In this document: piece by piece, positions 1 through 7,855 of the stretch
Layout: each line of letters starts with the position of its first letter
How positions within the stretch are numbered: the stretch's first letter is position 1
Source: JABDAD01 sp964409695
GTDB lineage: Bacteria; Pseudomonadota; Alphaproteobacteria; Rickettsiales; Rickettsiaceae
NCBI GenBank assembly: GCA_964409695.1
Contig: CAYPDX010000026.1
Span: 1 to 18,788 of the forward strand
DNA length: 18,788 nucleotides
Reading direction: 5' to 3'
The notes under the pieces: generated by a model
Databases searched by the model: none
Told to the model about the DNA's origin: nothing
The model's input: only the letters and a program-made list of their open reading frames with translations
Position numbers and translations under genes: made by a program

Positions 1-369
1 GTAATAGATCACTATGAGAATCCTAGAAATGTAGGCTCACTAGATAAAGAAAATCCAAATGTAGGAACCGGGCTTGTTGGAGCTCCTGCTTGCGGTGATG
101 TTATGAAATTACAAATTTTAGTTAGTGATGATGGCGTTATTGAAGAAGCAAAATTTAAAACATTTGGTTGTGGCTCTGCTATTGCTTCGAGTTCTCTTGT
201 AACTGAGTGGATAAAAGGAAAAACTGTTGATGAAGCAGCTACAATAAAGAATACTGAAATAGCAGAGGAGCTTTCTTTACCACCTGTTAAAATCCATTGT
301 TCATTACTTGCTGAGGATGCAATAAAAGCAGCAGTTCTAGATTATAAGGCTAAAAGAAAGAAAAGATAA
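1..369 (+). CDS. iscU: IscU Fe-S cluster scaffold protein, 5' end outside window
   Basis: Scaffold on which IscS-derived sulfur and iron are assembled into a [2Fe-2S] cluster, then handed over with help from HscA/HscB. The frame is open from base 1 and reads VIDHYENPRNVGSL, which in E. coli IscU starts near residue 7, so only about six codons are missing; the internal Met at 103 is not the start. All three cluster-ligand cysteines are visible, in GAPACGD (with the conserved Asp), FGCGSA and KIHCS. The HscA-recognition motif LPPVK lies just before the third cysteine. The gene ends 7 bp before iscA and heads the visible part of an iscU-iscA-hscB-hscA-fdx operon; iscS (and any iscR) would lie upstream, outside the window. 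Identification is near certain from motif and length. Confidence 0.97.
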   Translation, partial: VIDHYENPRNVGSLDKENPNVGTGLVGAPACGDVMKLQILVSDDGVIEEAKFKTFGCGSAIASSSLVTEWIKGKTVDEAATIKNTEIAEELSLPPVKIHCSLLAEDAIKAAVLDYKAKRKKR

Positions 370-376
370 TTTTAAG

Positions 377-739
377 ATGGAAGCTATAATTAAAGAAAAA
401 ATTTCCAAAAAAACTCCGGTTACTATAACAGAGAATGCTATAGAAAGAGTGAAATATTTGCTTGATAAACGAGGAAAGGAATCTGTGGGAATTAGGGTGG
501 GAGTGAAGTCTGGAGGTTGTTCAGGGTTTTCATATTTTGTTGAATATGCAGATGAAATTAGACCATTTGAGGAAGTTATTAGTCAAGCTGGAGTAAATTT
601 ACTTATAGATCCAAAAGCAATGATGTATTTAATCGGTACAGAAATGGATTTTGTTGAAGAGAAATTTAAATCAGGTTTTGTCTTTAAAAATCCGAATGAG
701 AAGGGGAAGTGTGGGTGTGGTGAATCATTCTCAGTATAG
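377..739 (+). CDS. iscA: A-type Fe-S carrier IscA (HesB family)
   Basis: A-type carrier that accepts or delivers Fe-S clusters to apo-proteins, in the cytosol. The 120-residue protein has the family's three cysteines, C48 in SGGCSGF and C112/C114 in the C-terminal CGCG motif. It carries about ten extra N-terminal residues compared with E. coli IscA (107 aa). It sits 7 bp after iscU and 19 bp before hscB, so it is almost certainly cotranscribed. The ribosome binding site before the ATG is weak (TTTTAAG). The position between iscU and hscB supports IscA over ErpA, though sequence alone separates those subfamilies less well. Confidence 0.93.
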   Translation: MEAIIKEKISKKTPVTITENAIERVKYLLDKRGKESVGIRVGVKSGGCSGFSYFVEYADEIRPFEEVISQAGVNLLIDPKAMMYLIGTEMDFVEEKFKSGFVFKNPNEKGKCGCGESFSV

Positions 740-758
740 AAAAAATTAATAGTATAAC

Positions 759-1253
759 ATGAATTATTTTGAAATATTTGATATTGAGGAAAAATTTGAG
801 ATAGATAAAAATCTGCTTCAATATAGATATATTGAGCTACAAAGAAAGCACCACCCTGATATATCTGAAGCGGACAAACTAAAGCAAATGCAATTTGTTA
901 CTGATTTGAATAATGGTTATCGAATACTTAAAGACGATTATTCAAGGGCCGCTTACTACTTAAAATTACGCAATATTGATATATTGTCAGAGAAGCAAAA
1001 TAATATAAAAATCTCAAGTGAAATGCTAATTAATATACTTGAAAAAAGAGAGGAGCTGGAAGAGACTAGGTCTGAGGATCAATTGCTAAAAATGAAGTCT
1101 AATGAGCTCGCGCAGAGAGAAGAAAATTTGAGACTTATCTCTGAATGCCTTGAGAAAAATGAAATAGAAAGTGCAGCCATTTGTACTATGTTACTGAAGT
1201 ATCAAGATAATTTGATTAGCGCAATAAATCAAAAAATAGAACAATGTTTATAG
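759..1253 (+). CDS. hscB: HscB, J-domain co-chaperone of Fe-S biogenesis
   Basis: J-domain protein that brings IscU to HscA and stimulates the HscA ATPase during cluster transfer. The N-terminal third is a J-domain beginning NYFEIFDIE, with the essential HPD tripeptide at residues 32-34 (RKHHPD). The C-terminal part (about residues 85-164) is helical and charged and corresponds to the IscU-binding HSCB domain. At 164 residues it is close to the E. coli protein (171 aa). It overlaps the start of hscA by 10 bp, which indicates translational coupling of the two chaperone genes. Confidence 0.95.
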   Translation: MNYFEIFDIEEKFEIDKNLLQYRYIELQRKHHPDISEADKLKQMQFVTDLNNGYRILKDDYSRAAYYLKLRNIDILSEKQNNIKISSEMLINILEKREELEETRSEDQLLKMKSNELAQREENLRLISECLEKNEIESAAICTMLLKYQDNLISAINQKIEQCL

Positions 1254-3061
1254 ATATAACGGAACCAGAAAAAAAAGAAATCACTCGTGATAATAGTAAA
1301 ATTATTGGGATTGATTTTGGCACAACAAATTCTTTAGTTGCATATTGCGATGAGAATGGAGCAAGGATTATCCCTGATGCATCAGGTAAGTTATATCTTC
1401 CAAGCATAGTCTCTTATGGGAGAGATAATATTTCTTCTGTTAAGCGATTATTTGGTAGAAGTTTTGAAGAAATTAAATCAGGAAATTTTGTATCAAATTT
1501 GTTAAAAACTAAAATAAAAAATTCAAATAATAATATTGTAATTTCAACTGAGAAGGGCGAAGTTTTTCCAGTTGAGGTTGCTTCTCAAATATTTAAACAA
1601 CTTAAGTCTAATGCGGAAAACTATTTAAAAACTGAAGTGACAAAAGCGGTTGTAACAGTTCCTGCTTATTTTGATGATGCTTCTAAATCTATGATAAGAG
1701 ATAGCGCAAGGCTTGCTGGGCTTGATATTGTACGTTTAGTTGCAGAACCAACTGCTGCAGCTTATGCTTATGGACTTGAAAATAGATCAGAGGGTAATTA
1801 TTTAGTTTTTGATATTGGTGGTGGTACATTTGATGTATCAGTACTTTCTATGCGTATGGGGGCTTTTCAAGTTCTTGCAATAGGCGGTGACCCGCTGCTT
1901 GGTGGTGATGATATTGATATTGCCATAGGTACTTATTTAAAAAATAAGTATAATCTGTCAGTTCTACCAGCAAAAGAAGAAGAATTCTTGAAATTATGTC
2001 GTAAAATCAAAGAATCTGATGATGATTTTAATCGTCACACCGCACTCGATACGTGGTCTACTTTTCTTTTGGCCTTTCAGAAGGGGGATGACGATTTAAA
2101 TGATATTAGATTATCTAAAGAAGAGTTTGAGGAATTAATATTATCTGTAATAAGACCATCCATATCAATTGCAAAGAAAACAGCAATAGCAAGTGGGGTT
2201 GAGAAATTTGATGGAATAATTTTAGTTGGTGGATCTACGCGCTTGAAGCTTATCAAAAAATTATTATTAGCTACCTTTCCTGGCGTTCCTATTAAAGAAG
2301 ATATAGATCCTGATCAAGCAGTTGCAATTGGCGCTTCAATGCAAGGGTGGAATCTTTCTTCAAAAAAAGGTGATGTTTTAATTGATGCAGTTCCGCTTTC
2401 GTTAGGTATAGAGCTTATGGGTGGAGTGGTTGAAAAAATTATATCTCGAAACACGCCAATTCCAGCATCAGTAACTCAGGAATATACAAGTTACGCTGAT
2501 AATCAAACAGGGTTTGATTTGCATATAGTGCAAGGTGATAGAGAAATGGCTGCGGATTGCCGTTCCCTAGCAAAGCTAAAAATTAAAGATATTCCGCCAA
2601 TGATTGCTGGAAAAGCAATTTTAGAAGTTACTTTCACTGTTGATGCAGATGGATTACTTACAGTATCAGCTTTAGAAAAAAATACTAACGTAAAGCAAAT
2701 TGTTGAAATTAAACCAACATATGGACTTTCTGATCAGAATCTATTAAATATGCTAAAAGAAGCTATGGATAATGCAGAGGTTGATTATAATAAAAGCAGA
2801 AAAGCTACAAAAATTATTGAAATAAATTCAATAGTTTCAAGGTTAAAGAGTCTTATAGAAAAAAATAAGCATATGCTTAAAGATGATGAATATAACTCTA
2901 TTGAGGCACGGGTAAATAATATAGAATCTATCATTGATTCTGCTGAATATCAGCAATTATCAGATTCTTTAGAAGATTTAAAAAAGGAATCAGAATCTTT
3001 TGTAGAAAAATTTATTAGCGAAGAGATAGGCGCGTATTTAAAGGGGAAAAAAATAGATTAA
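1244..3061 (+). CDS. hscA: HscA, Hsp70-type chaperone dedicated to Fe-S assembly
   Basis: Specialised Hsp70 ATPase that binds the LPPVK motif of IscU and drives cluster release. The N-terminal nucleotide-binding domain shows the Hsp70 signatures: phosphate-1 loop IDFGTTNS (about residues 23-30), the VFDIGGGTFDVSV segment near residue 190, and LVGGSTR near residue 328. The substrate-binding domain follows, with the PLSLGIE linker region, and a helical lid ends the protein. The length of 605 residues fits HscA (E. coli 616) better than DnaK (about 640), and the long acidic DnaK tail is absent. The ATG lies within the last codons of hscB, and fdx follows after 12 bp. Confidence 0.96.
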   Translation: MFIDITEPEKKEITRDNSKIIGIDFGTTNSLVAYCDENGARIIPDASGKLYLPSIVSYGRDNISSVKRLFGRSFEEIKSGNFVSNLLKTKIKNSNNNIVISTEKGEVFPVEVASQIFKQLKSNAENYLKTEVTKAVVTVPAYFDDASKSMIRDSARLAGLDIVRLVAEPTAAAYAYGLENRSEGNYLVFDIGGGTFDVSVLSMRMGAFQVLAIGGDPLLGGDDIDIAIGTYLKNKYNLSVLPAKEEEFLKLCRKIKESDDDFNRHTALDTWSTFLLAFQKGDDDLNDIRLSKEEFEELILSVIRPSISIAKKTAIASGVEKFDGIILVGGSTRLKLIKKLLLATFPGVPIKEDIDPDQAVAIGASMQGWNLSSKKGDVLIDAVPLSLGIELMGGVVEKIISRNTPIPASVTQEYTSYADNQTGFDLHIVQGDREMAADCRSLAKLKIKDIPPMIAGKAILEVTFTVDADGLLTVSALEKNTNVKQIVEIKPTYGLSDQNLLNMLKEAMDNAEVDYNKSRKATKIIEINSIVSRLKSLIEKNKHMLKDDEYNSIEARVNNIESIIDSAEYQQLSDSLEDLKKESESFVEKFISEEIGAYLKGKKID

Positions 3062-3073
3062 ATAGGGATAAAG

Positions 3074-3397
3074 ATGGTAAAAATTACTTTCATAACAAAT
3101 GATGGCGAAAAGGAAATTGAAGCGCAGGAAGGCCTGTCTATTTTAGAAATAGCTCATCAAAATAATATAGATTTAGAAGGTGCGTGCGAAGGATCGCTAG
3201 CATGTTCAACATGTCATGTAATAGTGGAAGATTCAGAATATTTTAAAAAATTGCCAGAAGCAGAAGAGGCAGAAGAAGATATGCTAGATTTAGCATTCGG
3301 ATTAACGCCAACATCAAGACTTGGTTGCCAGCTCATGGTTACAAAGGATATTGAGGGAATTAAGTTACGCCTTCCAACAGCCACCCGCAACTTATAA
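3074..3397 (+). CDS. fdx: [2Fe-2S] ferredoxin of the ISC operon
   Basis: Adrenodoxin-type ferredoxin that supplies electrons for Fe-S cluster assembly. The 107-residue protein has four cluster-ligand cysteines at C38, C44, C47 and C85 (C-X5-C-X2-C-X37-C), in the contexts EGACEGSLACSTC and RLGCQL. An acidic patch (residues 61-75), which in this family contacts partners, is present. A good ribosome binding site, AGGGA, lies 5 nt before the ATG. It is the last visible gene of the ISC operon. Its stop codon lies inside the first arm of a long inverted repeat. Confidence 0.95.
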   Translation: MVKITFITNDGEKEIEAQEGLSILEIAHQNNIDLEGACEGSLACSTCHVIVEDSEYFKKLPEAEEAEEDMLDLAFGLTPTSRLGCQLMVTKDIEGIKLRLPTATRNL

Positions 3398-3518
3398 AGC
3401 CATGAAATTGAGTTTCTAGAAGCAATTCTGCGTAAGTCGCTCTCCTCACATATGAAGAATAAGCTGCGCTCTTTCGACTCTTGAATCTCATCTATAAATC
3501 TCAATTTGATGGCTTTAT
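3394..3518. repeat. Imperfect long inverted repeat after fdx
   Basis: The outer 19-bp arms at 3394-3412 and 3500-3518 are reverse complements with a single mismatch. Immediately inside them a further 16 bp pair at about 12 of 16 positions (TTTCTAGA against the complement of TCTATAAA), so the symmetry continues towards the centre. The element is about 125 bp and overlaps the fdx stop codon. It could be a miniature palindromic repeat, a Rickettsia-palindrome-like element, or a transcript-end structure. No transposase is nearby and target duplications are not evident. Confidence 0.6.
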
Positions 3519-3522
3519 GCAC

Positions 3523-3567
3523 AGGGATGCGCTGCGCTACTCGACTTCGTTTCGCCTAGAAATCCCT
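3523..3567. repeat. Second repeat-like hairpin related to the preceding element
   Basis: Arms AGGGAT (3523-3528) and ATCCCT (3562-3567) flank a GC-richer segment containing GCTGCGCT and CGACT. These words also occur in the same order in the right half of the preceding inverted repeat, and both copies continue to TCTATAAATC. This looks like a diverged tandem copy of part of that element. The base composition stands out from the AT-rich surroundings. No coding sequence is supported here. Confidence 0.4.
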
Positions 3568-3672
3568 CTCTATAAATCAGTTTTATCCATCAATACCAAT
3601 TCTTTGAACTACTTTTCGTCAGTTGCTATTTTTTGAATTAAAATGACGGCGCGTGCGAAAGTATAACAAATT

Positions 3673-3700
3673 TTGATTGATATTTAATATATGTCATGAT
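3673..3700 (+). promoter_or_regulatory. Possible promoter of the TraB/GumN-family gene
   Basis: TTGATT (3673-3678) and CATGAT (3695-3700) are separated by 16 bp. A transcript would begin near 3707, before the AAAAAGG ribosome binding site and downstream of the earlier ATG at 3696. This supports the start chosen for the next gene. Both boxes are only partial matches, so the call is tentative. Confidence 0.3.
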
Positions 3701-3728
3701 ACAAAATATACAAAAAAAGGCTATTTGG

Positions 3729-4802
3729 ATGAGCATAGAAAAATATGCAATAGTACCATACATTTCTGCAGAAGAAGCGGTTATGGGTTCTTTTAGAAAA
3801 CCATTTGAGAGCTCCTTTAAAACTCAGTGGGCAGATTTAACTTTAACAGATTTTACAGATATATTCGGAGTTTCTCGGTTTCAAGCATCAATAAAGGATT
3901 TGAAGGTTAAAAATCCGCATTTTTATAGGGTTTCAAATGGAGGAAGCTCTTTCAAGATTCTCGGGAGTTTTCATGATCTACCTTTACATATATTTCCAGC
4001 AAAGATTCTCGAGCAAATTTTTACAGCTTCAGAATTAATAGTTGAATGTATCAGCGGAGAGGGGGCGTACTTTCATATGACTGATGTGGGAATTGTGCCT
4101 TCACTAGAGTTTGAAGTAGAAGATGTACTTTTAGAAGGGGTAGTTGAAAAAGGAGGGCAATCTTCCCTATCTGTACTATTTTCCGAATCATATCCAGAAT
4201 GGCTTGAATCTCTTTCTATAAAATGCCAAAAATATGTAACGACCTTATTATTAATGTATGAATGTAATTGGAATGGGAACCTAGAAGATCCATTTGAAGT
4301 TGCTGATTATATCGCTTCTATATGTCAACAAGTGCTTTATCCTATGGATCAGGAAATAATTGATGTTTATAGAGGATACTTTACTGAAAGAAGAATTTTA
4401 TGTTTGGAATTTCGTGGTGAGCAAGCAAATGAACTTTATTCTAAATCAGAAACGCAGTTATTAAGAGAATTTGAGGAATCAATAGATGAAATTCCTGACT
4501 TGCTTCCATCGCGTTTTCCACTGATTAACTCGTATATTAATGGAAGCTTTGAGGATGACAATGATCCTTTTGTAAAAGAAAGAAGTGAAATTTGGGTAAG
4601 AAGATTAGAATATTCATTATCTAATGGACCTCTAGAAGGCCCAATAATCTCTACTGGTGAAGATCATCTCTATGGACCACATGGCGTTCTTACATTATTC
4701 GCTCAAAGTGGGTGGACAGTAGAAAGGTACGATAACGAAGCTAATTTAACCGAAGCCAGTCTAGATCAGTTAATTGGTGAAGTTGTAGATAATAGCCTGT
4801 AA
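3729..4802 (+). CDS. TraB/GumN (Tiki-like) family protein
   Basis: A member of the TraB/GumN-Tiki superfamily of putative metal-dependent hydrolases or proteases; the substrate is unknown. In the 357-residue product, the N-terminal family signature HFYRVSNGGSSFKILGSFH ends in a GX2H motif (79-82) and is followed by the conserved Glu of ELIVE (106). The C-terminal half has the ERSEIW segment (284-289) and a second GX2H motif, GEDH (310-313), leading into GPHGVLTLFAQSGWTVER, as in GumN proteins. No signal peptide or membrane segment is seen, unlike many secreted GumN proteins. The ATG at 3729 is chosen because AAAAAGG sits 8 nt upstream; an in-frame ATG at 3696 has no ribosome binding site. The gene stands alone between the ISC and acpP operons. 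The family call rests on both motif blocks; the role is not known. Confidence 0.75.
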   Translation: MSIEKYAIVPYISAEEAVMGSFRKPFESSFKTQWADLTLTDFTDIFGVSRFQASIKDLKVKNPHFYRVSNGGSSFKILGSFHDLPLHIFPAKILEQIFTASELIVECISGEGAYFHMTDVGIVPSLEFEVEDVLLEGVVEKGGQSSLSVLFSESYPEWLESLSIKCQKYVTTLLLMYECNWNGNLEDPFEVADYIASICQQVLYPMDQEIIDVYRGYFTERRILCLEFRGEQANELYSKSETQLLREFEESIDEIPDLLPSRFPLINSYINGSFEDDNDPFVKERSEIWVRRLEYSLSNGPLEGPIISTGEDHLYGPHGVLTLFAQSGWTVERYDNEANLTEASLDQLIGEVVDNSL

Positions 4803-4937
4803 TATTTTACACTAAAAACCATAAGGCCCTGAGTTTTATACCATCCAAGCAATCATAAATTTTAAATTTTTTGATAAATCAGGGGTCAAATAATTGTATT
4901 TAGCTTCCAAACATTACTATAATTTAATATATTAAAT

Positions 4938-4995
4938 AGAGTATCTATTCTACCATTACCATATGGTTAAAGAATAGATACTCTTTCCTTTATTA
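4938..4995 (+). terminator. Hairpin with 14-bp perfect stem and T-rich tail
   Basis: AGAGTATCTATTCT (4938-4951) is exactly complementary to 4971-4984, with a 19-nt loop that itself contains ACCATATGGT. The tail TTTCCTTTATT follows directly. This fits a factor-independent terminator for the GumN-like gene, although it lies 136 bp after that stop codon. It could instead be an operator or an RNA-processing site upstream of acpP. Confidence 0.55.
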
Positions 4996-5128
4996 AAAAA
5001 ATAGCAAATTTATTTTTAAAATATTCTAACTTGCTGTTACTAGCTTACTTTCTTTTTCTTATGAATATCAGATGGTTAGACCGCAATATACGTTTTTTAA
5101 CTTAGCTAAACAACCAAATATCGATATT

Positions 5129-5157
5129 TTTTCTGGTGCATTTTAAAAAAGTATGAT
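5129..5157 (+). promoter_or_regulatory. Possible acpP promoter
   Basis: A good -10 hexamer, TATGAT (5152-5157), lies 17 bp after a poor -35 (TTTTCT, 5129-5134). A transcript would start near 5164 and carry a leader of about 50 nt into acpP. Only the -10 box is convincing. Confidence 0.3.
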
Positions 5158-5214
5158 AAATAAGTGCAATCCGCTTTCGGTAACTATTTAAATTAATTTA
5201 TAAAAGGTCTAAAA

Positions 5215-5454
5215 ATGGATGCAGTAGAGTCAAAAATAATTGAGATCATTGCTGAGTGTTTACGTATTGAAAAAGCTAAAATCACACCTCAATCTAGATT
5301 AGTAGAAGATCTTGGAGCTGATAGTCTTGACCAGGTCGAGATTGTTATGGCTATTGACGCTGCGTTCGGTTGCGATACAAGTGACGAAGAAGCTGCTAAA
5401 ATTATTACAATTTCAGATGCGGTTGCATTTGTAAAACAAAAATCTACATCTTAA
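5215..5454 (+). CDS. acpP: Acyl carrier protein
   Basis: Carries growing acyl chains on a 4'-phosphopantetheine arm during type II fatty-acid synthesis. The 79-residue acidic protein has the prosthetic-group site in GADSLDQVE, with Ser37 as the attachment residue, and the usual four-helix ACP length. The ribosome binding site AAAAGG lies 7 nt before the ATG. fabF follows 46 bp downstream, and mltG overlaps fabF, so this is an acpP-fabF-mltG operon, a common bacterial arrangement. An unusual cysteine pattern (C16, C53) does not affect the call. Confidence 0.97.
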   Translation: MDAVESKIIEIIAECLRIEKAKITPQSRLVEDLGADSLDQVEIVMAIDAAFGCDTSDEEAAKIITISDAVAFVKQKSTS

Positions 5455-5500
5455 TTTAAACCGCAATTTTCTGTAAATTTATTATAAATGTAGATTTAAC

Positions 5501-6751
5501 ATGACAAAAAGACGTGTAGTAATTACAGGAGTAGGTCTTATTACTCCTCTTGGACTTTCAGTAAAGGATACGTGGGATGGTATAATCGCAGGTAGATCTG
5601 GTATTTCTAAAATTACTCGTTTTGATGTCTCTAAATTTGCAACAAAAATCGCAGGAATGGTGAAGGATAAGGATGGAAATCCCTTCGTTGGCGAAAATTA
5701 TATTGAGCCAAAAGATTTAAAAAAAATGGATAATTTTATCCAATATGGAATAGCAGCAGCTCAGGAAGCAATTACTGATAGTGGTTGGGTCGCGGATTCT
5801 GAACATAAACAAGATCGCACAGGTGTTTTGCTTGGTTCTGGCATTGGTGGTTTAGAAGCAATTGAAGTCGCAGCACTACAAATTCATACAGGGCAAAAAG
5901 TCAGCCCGTTTTTTATCCCATCCTGCATAATTAATCTTCTCTCAGGCCATGTTAGTTTGAAATATGGATTTAAAGGTCCAAATCACGCAGTTGTAACAGC
6001 CTGCGCTACTGGAGCTCATGCAATTGGAGATGCTTCTAGATTGATTAAATATGGCGATGCCGACGTTATGATTGCAGGTGGCGCAGAAGCTCCTGTAAAT
6101 AATCTCGGTATTGCCGGATTCTCCTCTGTTCGCGCACTATCAACAAATAATGAAAATCCGGAGCAAGCTTCAAGACCATGGGATAAAGCAAGGGATGGAT
6201 TTGTTTTAAGTGAAGGCGCAGGTGTAGTTGTGTTAGAGGAATACGAACATGCTATGAAGCGCGGTGCAAAAATTTACGCTGAAATTATTGGTTATGGTCT
6301 TGCAGGAGATGCTTATCATATTACCTCTACTCATCCTGATGGGGTTGGCGGTTTAAGCGCTATGAAAAGAGCATTAAATGATGCCTCGATTTCAGCAAAA
6401 GATATTGGATACATCAACGCTCATGGGACTTCAACTCAAATAGGTGATCCTTCTGAGTTGAGGGCTGTTCAAACTTTATTTTTGGAAGAAAATCCTGATG
6501 TTAAAATGTCTTCAACAAAATCCTCAATAGGGCATATGATAGGCGCTGCAGGTAGCGCTGAGACTATTTTTACAGCTCTTGCGCTAAAGCACCAAATTCT
6601 GCCTCCAACTTTGAATTTAGATGATCCTATGGATGAAGTAAGGATTGATCTTGTTGCAAATCGTGCAAAGAAGCATCAATTTGATTACGCTCTAACAAAT
6701 TCCTTTGGATTCGGAGGGACTAACGTTTGTTTAGCGCTCAAGAAAATTTAA
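5501..6751 (+). CDS. fabF: Beta-ketoacyl-ACP synthase II
   Basis: Condensing enzyme that elongates acyl-ACP with malonyl-ACP in fatty-acid synthesis. The 416-residue protein (E. coli 413) has the catalytic Cys-His-His triad: C168 in VVTACATGAHA, H308 in INAHGTSTQIGD, and H345 in KSSIGHMIGAAGSAE. The C-terminal FGFGGTN glycine motif is also present. The His/His arrangement marks an elongating KAS I/II enzyme and not FabH. The acpP neighbour and length favour FabF over FabB. No clear ribosome binding site precedes the ATG. The last 25 bp overlap mltG. Confidence 0.96.
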   Translation: MTKRRVVITGVGLITPLGLSVKDTWDGIIAGRSGISKITRFDVSKFATKIAGMVKDKDGNPFVGENYIEPKDLKKMDNFIQYGIAAAQEAITDSGWVADSEHKQDRTGVLLGSGIGGLEAIEVAALQIHTGQKVSPFFIPSCIINLLSGHVSLKYGFKGPNHAVVTACATGAHAIGDASRLIKYGDADVMIAGGAEAPVNNLGIAGFSSVRALSTNNENPEQASRPWDKARDGFVLSEGAGVVVLEEYEHAMKRGAKIYAEIIGYGLAGDAYHITSTHPDGVGGLSAMKRALNDASISAKDIGYINAHGTSTQIGDPSELRAVQTLFLEENPDVKMSSTKSSIGHMIGAAGSAETIFTALALKHQILPPTLNLDDPMDEVRIDLVANRAKKHQFDYALTNSFGFGGTNVCLALKKI

Positions 6752-7752
6752 GAAAATTATTTAAAATTATAAAAACTTATCAAGTTTTTTTGCTAACTGC
6801 AGCGCTAGCTTTTATCTGTTCATTTTCAATTTACTTTACAATATCTATAAATCGTCCAAATAAATTAGTTGCGCCTGTAACCCTAATCATAAAGCCTGGT
6901 TATTCATCAATTAAAATTGCTTCAACTCTGCAAGAAAATAAGATTATAGATAGTAAATGGATGTTTTTGCTTTATGCGAAGACCGTAGCGCGTAAGAAAA
7001 AACTTGTAGCTGGAGAGTATGAGTTTTTACCAGGGCAAAATTTAAAGCAAATTATAAAAATAATTCGTAAAGGTGAGTCTATAGTTAGGAAAATTAAGAT
7101 CCCAGAAGGTTATACTTCTGCTCAAATAATAGATTTACTATTAAAAGAGGATAGGCTAGTTGGCGAAATTCTAGAAGAAGTGAAAGAAGGCTCGTTATTT
7201 CCAGATACTTATTATTTTAAATATGGTGATTTAAGAAGCAAAATTCTAAGATTAATGAAAGAAAAAATGAGATATACATTAGATAGTCTCCTGCCAAAAC
7301 TTGGCAAAAATAACTATATAGATAATGAGGAAAAGTTACTTACTCTGGCTTCAATTGTAGAAAAAGAAGCCGGAAATAATGAAGAAAAGCCTATTATTGC
7401 ATCTATTTTTTTGAATAGGCTTAAAAAAAATATGATTTTACAGGCTGACCCTACGGTTATCTATGCTATAACAATGGGGAAGGCTGCCCTGGGAAGATTG
7501 TTAACTCGAAAAGATTTATCTTATGAATCGCAATATAATACATATCTAAATAAGGGCCTACCTCCAGGTCCTATAGCTTGTCCTGGGCTGAAATCGTTGC
7601 AAGCTGTTGTTAGTCCGGCCTTCACAAATTATCTATATTTTGTATCAGATGGAAAAGGTGGGCATAATTATTCAGCAAATCTTGGCTTACACAACGAATT
7701 TGTAAAAGTTTTAAGAGAAATTCAAAAAAACACACCTAGTAATTATAACTAG
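6727..7752 (+). CDS. mltG: Endolytic murein transglycosylase MltG, TTG start
   Basis: Inner-membrane lytic transglycosylase that cleaves nascent glycan strands and is thought to set chain length. The 341-residue protein (E. coli 340) has one N-terminal membrane anchor (about residues 18-40), a LysM-like segment (about 50-110), and the YceG catalytic region with ASIVEKEAG (208-216), which contains the essential glutamate, then LQADPTVIYA. The start is TTG at 6727 inside fabF; a strong GGAGG at 6713-6717, also within fabF, lies 9 nt upstream, and no ATG occurs before the anchor. Overlap and internal ribosome binding site point to translational coupling with fabF. Presence of MltG implies that the bacterium makes some peptidoglycan. 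Confidence 0.94.
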   Translation: MFSAQENLRKLFKIIKTYQVFLLTAALAFICSFSIYFTISINRPNKLVAPVTLIIKPGYSSIKIASTLQENKIIDSKWMFLLYAKTVARKKKLVAGEYEFLPGQNLKQIIKIIRKGESIVRKIKIPEGYTSAQIIDLLLKEDRLVGEILEEVKEGSLFPDTYYFKYGDLRSKILRLMKEKMRYTLDSLLPKLGKNNYIDNEEKLLTLASIVEKEAGNNEEKPIIASIFLNRLKKNMILQADPTVIYAITMGKAALGRLLTRKDLSYESQYNTYLNKGLPPGPIACPGLKSLQAVVSPAFTNYLYFVSDGKGGHNYSANLGLHNEFVKVLREIQKNTPSNYN

Positions 7753-7839
7753 TTTTTTTGAATAAAAAATATCATAAGTCTTTGCTTTAAACATAAAATC
7801 GCTAATAATCATCTTGTAAATAACATCAGAAACTACCAA

Positions 7840-7853
7840 TAACTCGAGAGTTA
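7840..7853 (+). promoter_or_regulatory. Dyad overlapping the ribosome binding site of the 91-residue gene
   Basis: TAACTC-GA-GAGTTA is a perfect 6-bp dyad ending two bases before the ATG at 7856. The only purine-rich ribosome binding site candidate (GAGAG) lies inside it. Flanking CCA (before) and TGG (over the start codon) can extend the stem past a small internal loop. The structure could limit translation or be a protein-binding site. Confidence 0.35.
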
Positions 7854-7855
7854 GT

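Larger units (their letters stand above)
4803..5214. other. Non-coding region between the GumN-like gene and acpP
   Basis: No credible gene is seen in these 412 bp. The region holds an imperfect dyad (CCCTGA at 4827-4832 with TCAGGG at 4879-4884), a strong hairpin (4938-4984) and a possible acpP promoter (5129-5157). No tRNA-like cloverleaf was recognised. The sequence is very AT-rich. Confidence 0.6.

Noticed and set aside
3214..3522. Minus-strand reading frame of about 100 codons across the fdx 3' end
   Set aside because: It runs antisense to fdx and through the inverted repeat; composition follows the repeat and the protein looks like no family.
3398..3695. tRNA, CRISPR array or insertion sequence in the intergenic regions
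   Set aside because: No cloverleaf, no regularly spaced direct repeats and no transposase frame are visible here or in the other gaps.
5068..5110. Short frame starting MNIRWLDRN between the GumN-like gene and acpP
   Set aside because: It has about 14 codons, no ribosome binding site and no sign of coding beyond chance.
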